Origin: a bacterium
GTDB lineage: Bacteria > Patescibacteriota > Gracilibacteria > Absconditabacterales > Absconditicoccaceae
Direction: 5' to 3'
Assembly (NCBI GenBank): GCA_020629735.1
Contig: JAHDCT010000018.1
Location: forward strand, 1-12,737
DNA length: 12,737 bases
Shown here: positions 7,901 to 12,737 of the stretch, piece after piece
How positions within the stretch are numbered: position 1 is the stretch's first letter
How the letters are laid out: every line of letters starts with the position of its first letter
Notes under the pieces: model-generated
Database searches by the model: none
What the model was told of the DNA's origin: nothing
What the model saw: the letters and a program-made list of their open reading frames with translations, nothing else
Made by a program: the position numbers and the translations under genes

Positions 7901-8170
7901 ATTCAATACGTTTACATGAATAGGTAGGAAAAAATGTTTAGAGAAGATAAGATGTTCCTCCTTTAGTTCTCAAAAATTACTTAAAGGTTTTAGTCTTATT
8001 AAGATGATATGAGAACTTAAATCCCGCTGGGGGTGTTTCTTCTTGATTATATGTATAGGTAAGTTGATAATTGATAAAGAAGATAAGATGTTCCTCCTTT
8101 AGTTCTCAAAAGTTGTTTAGGACTTTGAAGTTGCTTAGGTGATGTGAGAACTTAAATCCCGCTGGGGGTG
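7901..8170 (+). repeat. Two 135-bp tandem units, each ending in a copy of the tRNA-Glu 3' end
   Basis: Units 7901-8035 and 8036-8170. Each ends with the last 16 bases of tRNA-Glu (AATCCCGCTGGGGGTG at 7885-7900, 8020-8035 and 8155-8170), so the spacing is exactly 135 bp twice. Two blocks are identical between the units: 34 bases (7942-7975 and 8078-8111) and 30 bases (8010-8039 and 8145-8174). The sequence between the blocks has diverged. Each unit holds an inverted repeat, AGTTCTCA and TGAGAACT, around a loop of about 37 bases, with CCTCC outside on the 5' side able to pair with GGGGG on the 3' side. Possible readings are decayed attachment-site duplications at a tRNA gene, degenerate tRNA copies, or repeated structured RNAs. 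There is no open reading frame of note. Confidence 0.85.
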
Positions 8171-8369
8171 TTTCATTTGAAGTTCGAGAGTGAAAAAGTG
8201 GATTAGTTAATGAGTGCAAAAGAAAAGAGAGGTGTGTGTGCGTTTAGTTTATAATGTTTGATTATGATATTAGAGTATATTTATAGGTTGGAGTATAATA
8301 TAGTTGAATAAAACTGAGTTGTTGTTTGTTTTTTAATAAATGACTTTTGCTTGGTTTTTTTGTTTGTTG
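8171..8369. other. Non-coding gap with no recognised element
   Basis: Between the tRNA-Glu repeats and the terminator at 8370. I see no coding frame with UGA as Gly, no RNA gene and no convincing promoter. The last bases of the second conserved repeat block (TTTC) extend to 8174. Confidence 0.5.
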
Positions 8370-8394
8370 AAAATGCGTGGTGGCATTTTTTTTT
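8370..8394 (+). terminator. Probable intrinsic terminator before the rightward operon
   Basis: AAAATGC and GCATTTT form a 7-bp stem around GTGGTG, followed by a T run. It lies 18 bp upstream of the transporter start, so it may end the tRNA-Glu/repeat transcript. In this position it could also act as an attenuator for the operon. Confidence 0.6.
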
Positions 8395-8412
8395 GTTTTG
8401 TAATTTTTTGAT

Positions 8413-9033
8413 ATGAATTTTAAGTTATCGTTGTTATTGTGATTGTTTTGTAGTTTGCTCGTGTGAATGAATTTGTTATGAACAAAGATTACCACTTTGT
8501 TCTGAGTTAGTGTTTCTGTGGGTATTTTTATGGTGCCTCTGAGTTTTTTGATTACGGATATTGTAGAGGAGGTGTATGGAAAAAAGATTAGTCAACAATT
8601 TATTGTTATTTGATTGATTTCTTTGTGAATTATTTTAGCATTTTCTCTTTTCTTTGTTTGGTTAGAACCTAATGAGAGATATGCTTTTAATAATGAGTAT
8701 GCTACTATTTTTGGTCAATCTTTAAGGATTTTGCTAGCTAGTATTGTTGCGTTTCTTTTGGCTCAGTGAAATGATATTTGGTTCTTTAATTTTTTGAAAA
8801 AGAAGACTTGATGAAAACATCTTTGGTTGAGAAATAATGTTTCAACTATGGTTTCTCAAGCTATTGATACATTATTGTTTATGACGATTGCTTTTTATCA
8901 GGTAACACCAAAGTTTACCTTCTTATTTATTTTGCAGTTGGCTATACCATATTACCTTTTTAAGATTGCTTTCGCAGCTTTGGATACGCCTTTGGTTTAT
9001 TTAGGTGTGTCATGGTTGAGAGATGAAAAATAA
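8413..9033 (+). CDS. Queuosine-precursor transporter, VUT/YhhQ family (COG1738)
   Basis: An inner-membrane carrier predicted to import queuosine precursors such as preQ0/preQ1 or queuine for tRNA modification. The 206-residue protein has about six hydrophobic segments and family blocks: VGMNLLGTKITTLFG near the N-terminus, FMVPLSFLITDIVEEVYG, then LRNNVSTMVSQAIDTLLFMTIAF, and a C-terminal KIAFAALDTPLVYLGVSWLR. Length is typical. The start ATG at 8413 follows an in-frame TAA four codons upstream and puts a hydrophobic segment directly after MNFK. It opens the rightward run and overlaps folC by 11 bp, implying co-translation. UGA encodes several glycines, including two in a row in the cytoplasmic loop. 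No queuosine-biosynthesis gene and no preQ1 riboswitch is visible, so the substrate is inferred from the family. Confidence 0.88.
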
Positions 9034-10180
9034 TGTAAGAAATGAATATATTGATCGCTTAAAGAGTTTGAGTTTTCTTAAGACTGGTCTTTGAAAAGTA
9101 AAAAGAATACTTTGTAAACTATGAAATCCTCAGAATGAACTTCGTGTAATTCATATTTGATGAACTAATGGTAAATGAAGTGTTGTAAGTATGATTTCAC
9201 AGGTGTTACATAAGCAATGTTGATATGCTGTTGGGGTGTTTACATCACCCCATTTGGTGTATCTCCATGAAAGAGTAAAAATTAACGATGTTTTTATTTG
9301 TGATGAAGAATTAGATTTCTTTTTATGAAAAGTTTTTGCTGCTCAAGAGTCTCTTAGAGTAGAAGCTTCTTATTATGAAGCTGTTTTTATTGCGGCTGTC
9401 CTTTTTTTTGTGGATAGGTGAGTAGATTATGCAGTTATTGAAGTCTGACTAGGTTGAAAACTGGATGCCACTAATGTTTTTAAACAACCTTTGTGTACGG
9501 TGATTACACATATTTGATTTGATCATACTCACATTCTTTGAACTCGTTTTTCACAAATTCTTTGGGCGAAAATATGAATTTTGAAATCTTGAACACCTTG
9601 CTTTACTCGTCAGAACTCACCTTTGATGAGATATGGTGCGTCTGTTAAAAAGTCGCCTTTAGTTGTTTGCAATAAAGTTTGTGAGACTAATTTACTCTGA
9701 ACTCATCAACAAGAGAATGCTTGAATTGCTTATGAGGTGCTTAGATCTTTAGGTGTTTCCAGGTCTAATGTTCAACAGTGACTTCAAAATATTGTTCATA
9801 GGTGAAGGTGCCAATGGATAAGAAACAATGTGCTTTTAGATTGAGCTCATAATCAAGATTGAGTTGTAGCTTTATCAAAATATGTTGATAATGTTACTGT
9901 GAATTTTGCTCATTTGGTGTGTGTGTTTTGAACAGTTAAAAAGAAGGAGGCATATATTAAGTATATTCAACCTCATCTCATTTATGGAGATAGAAACTAC
10001 CTTTTTCAGGTTGATTCAGAAAGGGCTGAAAGAATTGAAAACTTACCAGTTCCTTTTGATATGAAGTTGCTTGATTCATTTGATGACCTCTTATTGGAGG
10101 CTAAAACTTATCTTGATACCTTATACGTGTTTTATTGATCGTTGTATTTTATCTGAGACATTCTTAGGAAATTTGAATAG
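9023..10180 (+). CDS. folC: FolC-like folylpolyglutamate/dihydrofolate synthase (Mur ligase family)
   Basis: An ATP-dependent ligase adding glutamate to folates, and in bifunctional members to dihydropteroate. The 385-residue protein has the P-loop RVIHIGGTNGKGSV (GGTNGKGS 46-53), with three of the four P-loop glycines encoded by UGA. Next come FTSPHLVYLHERVKIND, the central EASYYEAVFIAA and VIEVGLGGKLDATN, then THIGFDHTHILG, a KSGTP block, the C-terminal-domain LLDGAHNQDGV, and the final FYGSLYFIGDILRKFE. Length is slightly under the usual 400-430. The ATG at 9023 overlaps the end of the transporter gene; no strong Shine-Dalgarno is evident. With no folP or folA in view, the dihydrofolate-synthase half cannot be confirmed, and polyglutamylation of salvaged folate may be its job. 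Confidence 0.93.
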
Positions 10181-10262
10181 ATTTTTTTTGAAAAAATTTT
10201 ATATTATTTTCTATAGAATCTGTACTTTTTATGTAAATTTGATTTTAGATCTTTGTTAAAGG

Positions 10263-10817
10263 ATGTGATTTCTTGTTGAGGATATACTTCTTATTTGTTT
10301 TCTTCTGGTTATTCTTATTTGATTTTTTTGGTATACGTGGAGTATTTTTAAATGATATGCTATTCCAAATCTTGCTACTATTGATGAGATTATTGATGTA
10401 CTTGTTTGAGATATATCCTTTACTCCTGATTCAGTTTTTGTTGATTTATGATCATGAAATGGTGTTGTGCTTACTAAATTAGCTGCTTTATTTCCGCAGG
10501 TTAGTTTTATCTGATATGAAACGAATATTATTGCTGTGTGGAGATCGAGAAGTAGAATTAAGAAGCTGTGATTAGAGAATGTTGTGATTCATCACCAGAA
10601 TTTTTTCTCTTGAGATATAAGTCATGCCACACATGTTTATACATATACAATGCCTTTTCTTATGTCGAAAATATGAACTTTTGTAAAAACATCGTGTAAA
10701 ACTCATACGGTTTTGTATGTTAATGCATTTCCTATTAATTGATGGGAACCTCAGAGAACCTTTGAGTTGTGAGTTGTAAAGAGGTTTAGAAGGAATGTAT
10801 ATAGGTATATTATTTAA
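10263..10817 (+). CDS. Membrane-anchored class I SAM-dependent methyltransferase, FAM173/ATPSCKMT-like
   Basis: The 184-residue protein starts with one transmembrane segment (about residues 8-24, ILLICFLLVILIGFFW), followed by a Rossmann-type methyltransferase domain. Motif I is VFVDLGSGNGVVLTKLA (D61-LGSGNG). It is followed by FIGYETNIIAVWRSRSRIK, matching the GYE-N/W-SR pattern of the FAM173 family, whose eukaryotic members methylate lysine of ATP-synthase c-subunit. A QNFF block and a weakly conserved C-terminus with N-FPI-GWEP follow. The ATG at 10263 is the first possible start after an in-frame TAA two codons upstream. It lies 82 bp after folC and 14 bp before the GIY-YIG gene. The methyl acceptor is unknown; a membrane protein is plausible from the anchor. 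Confidence 0.8.
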
Positions 10818-10831
10818 TTTGTTATTACTTT

Positions 10832-11083
10832 ATGTGGTGGGTGTATATCGTTAAGTGTCAGGATCAGTCTTTGTATACTTGAATTACTATAGATGTTAAA
10901 AGAAGGATTTCTGAGCATAACGGTCTATTAAAAGGAGGTAAGTGAGCTAAATATACCCGTATGAAAGGGCCGGTTGAGTTGATGTGGCAACTTCAGGTGG
11001 CAAATAGATCTGAGGCAAGTAAGAAAGAGTATGAAATTAAGAAAATGACGAGACTACAAAAATTAGCTTTGATTGCAGCCTAA
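10832..11083 (+). CDS. GIY-YIG domain protein, UPF0213/YhbQ family
   Basis: An 83-residue single-domain GIY-YIG protein. The opening WWVYIVKCQDQSLYTGIT holds the GIY and YIG-equivalent strands (VYI and YTG). KRRISEHN follows with the catalytic-type Arg and His, and then GGKGAKYTR, the family signature of UPF0213. The tail NRSEASKKEYEIKKMTR--KLALI includes the conserved metal-binding Glu region. Length is usual for the family. Members are small putative nucleases; E. coli YhbQ has been linked to DNA damage response, but no firm function is established. The ATG lies 14 bp after the methyltransferase gene, so they are probably co-transcribed. Confidence 0.9.
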
Positions 11084-11156
11084 ATTTTTCATATTTGTTT
11101 CTTTGGAAATTAGTTTAGATCGATTATGTTGTATATGCTTTATTTTTTTCCTCCAA

Positions 11157-11573
11157 ATGAAGCCAGATTGATGACTTGTGCTTATAGATTGATTTTGTGT
11201 TTTATGTAATTGATTTGCGGAATTTGTGGTTCGTTATGATAAAGATGAGAAGTTTGTTTTTTGAGCTTTAGATGACCAATGAGTAATTGCTTATCTTTGA
11301 TGAAAATGAATTTCGTATGAGATCGATGAATCGGTAAGAGTATATACGTGAACTGAGTTTATGGATAAATCTACTGCAGTTATTTATATTCTTTCTCGTT
11401 TGAATGTATGGTTTTTGCCACTAAGACTATTTCTTCTGATACCAGCTTTTATTAGAGATTTTATCTATGATAAGATTGCAGCAAGAAGGTATTCTTGGTT
11501 TTGAAAATCTTCGACGTGTAATTTAGCTTCTAGAGCAAAAATTCAGAAAAGGTTGTTTTCTGTTCCTTGATAA
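11157..11573 (+). CDS. DCC-family (DUF393) thiol-disulfide oxidoreductase-like protein
   Basis: A 138-residue protein. The N-terminal LVLIDGFCVLCNGFAEFV carries the DG-C-LC redox motif (Cys 14 and 17) of the DCC family. The C-terminus LPLRLFLLIPAFIRDFIYDKIAARRYSWFGKSSTC matches the family's IP--RD-IYD-IA-NRY-WFG end. Both glycines after KPD, and the DG glycine, are UGA. The start ATG at 11157 is the first ATG of the frame; a TTG further upstream is possible but would add an atypical leader. Proposed activity is thiol-disulfide exchange, though few members are characterised. It lies 73 bp after the GIY-YIG gene and 24 bp before ribH. A link to riboflavin is not obvious. Confidence 0.9.
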
Positions 11574-11597
11574 TTTTATCCACTTACTTTACGAATA

Positions 11598-12128
11598 ATG
11601 GCAGTACACAAAGCACAACTTCATGAAGATGTTGCTCATCTTAATCCAGATATTAGAATTTGAATCGTTGTTTCTGAATTCAACCGAGACTTAGTAGGTC
11701 AACAACGTGATATGACGCTTAGTTTTTTGAAAGAAAAGTGATTCAACGATGTAGACGTGTTTTATGTGCCATGAGCATTTGAGATACCTGCAATAGTTTC
11801 ACAAGTTGTGCAGTCTTGATTATATAGTGTTGTTATTACTTTGTGATGTGTTATTCAATGAGAGACTCCACATTTTGATTATATTTGTGATTCATTAAGT
11901 GTGTGATTGATGAATATTTCAACACAGATCGATATCCCACTTGTTTTTTGAGTTTTAACATGTGATACATATGAACAAGCTGCAGCAAGAGTGAATGAAA
12001 ATTATGCTATTTACGCTTTAAACTATCTTGTTCAACGGGGTAAAGCGACTCAACATATAGATAAGAGAATAGCTTCTTTTCAAGATCAAGCAATGAATAT
12101 GATGTGAGATATGGTTTCGGAGGTATAG
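11598..12128 (+). CDS. ribH: 6,7-dimethyl-8-ribityllumazine synthase
   Basis: Penultimate step of riboflavin synthesis: condenses 5-amino-6-ribitylaminouracil with 3,4-dihydroxy-2-butanone 4-phosphate. The 176-residue protein has the family blocks in order: IGIVVSEFNRDLV, then VDVFYVPGAFEIP (57-64 for VPGAFEIP), VITLGCVIQGETPHFDYIC with the catalytic-type His 92, and IPLVFGVLTCDTYEQAAAR. The N-terminal extension (about 18 residues) and the C-terminal helix are ordinary. UGA encodes 9 of 11 glycines, including those of PGAFEIP and QGET. It sits 24 bp after the DCC gene and 10 bp before dprA. No other early riboflavin gene is visible; the flavin kinase/FAD-synthetase fusion at the left edge is downstream in the pathway. 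Confidence 0.95.
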
Positions 12129-12138
12129 TTTCTTTAAT

Positions 12139-12737
12139 ATGCTTTCAATTTTTCCTTTTTTATATAGCCAAAGAACGGCTTGAGTAACTCAGAAAAATTT
12201 TTCTGACAACTCTTATAGCACTTTAGTTGATGAAGTTCACGAAGTATCTCATTTTATGAGAGAAAATTCGATTTTTTGACATACTTTAGGTGATATTTCG
12301 GATATTTTTTGTTTTGACGGAGCTCCTTTTTGTATATATGCAAAATGAGATTTTTCGTTACTTAAAAGGAGAAAGATATGAATTGTTTGACCTAGATTGT
12401 GTAGTGACTATCAACGTAGAACTACGAGCAAAATAGTCGAATGACTTTCGTGAACGGATTGGGTTACTATTTCTTGATGAGCTCGTTGAATAGATGTTTG
12501 CTGTCATACTGTGTCTATTTCTTCAAAGGTTCCTACAATATTGGTTTTGTGAATGTGATTCTGAACTGCCTTGTCTTCGTGACTGCGTACTCTTATTTGA
12601 CAGGTTGTAGCTCATTGATGATTAGTTTTGTCTCAGTTCAAATTATTTCAATGACCTGCAAAATGGACGTTTCCATTAAGAAATAAAGTTATTGCTTGAT
12701 TGAGTGATTCTCTTTTTATTCCTTGAGCTGGAAAGAT
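12139..12737 (+). CDS. dprA: DNA-processing protein DprA/Smf, C-terminus off the right edge
   Basis: DprA binds incoming single-stranded DNA and loads RecA during natural transformation. 199 residues are visible. A leader with a helical N-terminal region is followed by the Rossmann-like DprA core: KIGIVGPRLCSDYQRRT (IVGPR 82-86), WVTISGGARGIDVCCH (112-123), TILVLGMG, the LIGQVVAHGGLVLSQF block, and WTFPLRNKVIAGLSD (about 176-190). Many of these glycines are UGA, including two consecutive ones in SGGARG. ATG at 12139 lies 10 bp after ribH. With comF at 4936 this gives two competence genes within about 7 kb. Confidence 0.94.

Noticed and set aside
7942..8174. CRISPR array
   Set aside because: Only two units, repeats of two unlike blocks, the 3' block derived from a tRNA end, and no cas genes.
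8262..8495. 77-codon minus-strand frame rich in Lys, Asn and Thr
   Set aside because: Low-complexity composition, no domain, and it overlaps a terminator and the transporter start on the other strand.
12441..12686. 81-codon plus-strand frame beginning MTFVNGLGYYF
   Set aside because: It is an out-of-frame shadow of dprA, whose motifs are read in the +0 frame with UGA as Gly.

Overview
The window reads cleanly only if UGA is translated as glycine (genetic code 25). With the standard code nearly every gene falls into short fragments. With UGA as Gly, twelve intact or edge-truncated protein genes appear, glycines of invariant motifs are often UGA (for example the P-loop of FolC), and every visible stop is UAA or UAG. 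A tRNA with anticodon UCA and glycine identity bases (G1-C72, C2-G71, G3-C70, U73) lies at 5750-5823. UGA=Gly is known from Absconditabacteria (SR1) and Gracilibacteria, so the source is almost certainly one of these Patescibacteria/CPR lineages. The sequence does not decide which.

Layout, left to right. 1-4780, minus strand: a co-directional run reading leftwards. It holds a secreted beta-propeller protein with a C-terminal thioredoxin-like domain, a secreted protein with three SLH repeats, an RluA-type pseudouridine synthase, and a riboflavin kinase fused to an FAD-synthetase-like nucleotidyltransferase (cut by the left edge). 4936-6420, plus strand: a ComF-like competence protein, tRNA-Gly(UCA), a small membrane ORF, then tRNA-Tyr, tRNA-Ala and tRNA-Arg closed by a terminator. 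6573-7666, minus strand: a fatty acid desaturase with its own terminator. It is the only large gene without UGA glycines and looks recently acquired. 7826-8412: tRNA-Glu(CUC), then two 135-bp units that each end in a copy of the tRNA's 3' end, then a terminator. 8413-12737, plus strand: a compact run encoding a VUT/YhhQ-type queuosine-precursor transporter, FolC, a membrane-anchored methyltransferase, a GIY-YIG protein, a DCC-family thiol oxidoreductase, lumazine synthase RibH, and DprA (cut by the right edge).

How the genes fit together: several serve cofactor supply (flavins: RibH and the kinase/FAD-synthetase fusion; folate: FolC; queuosine-precursor uptake), as expected in a reduced, partner-dependent cell. 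ComF and DprA point to natural DNA uptake, a possible route for the desaturase. The beta-propeller/thioredoxin and SLH proteins are cell-surface candidates. The observations most worth follow-up are the tRNA-Gly(UCA) gene, the UGA-free desaturase, the inverted flavin-enzyme fusion, and the tandem tRNA-Glu 3'-end repeats.
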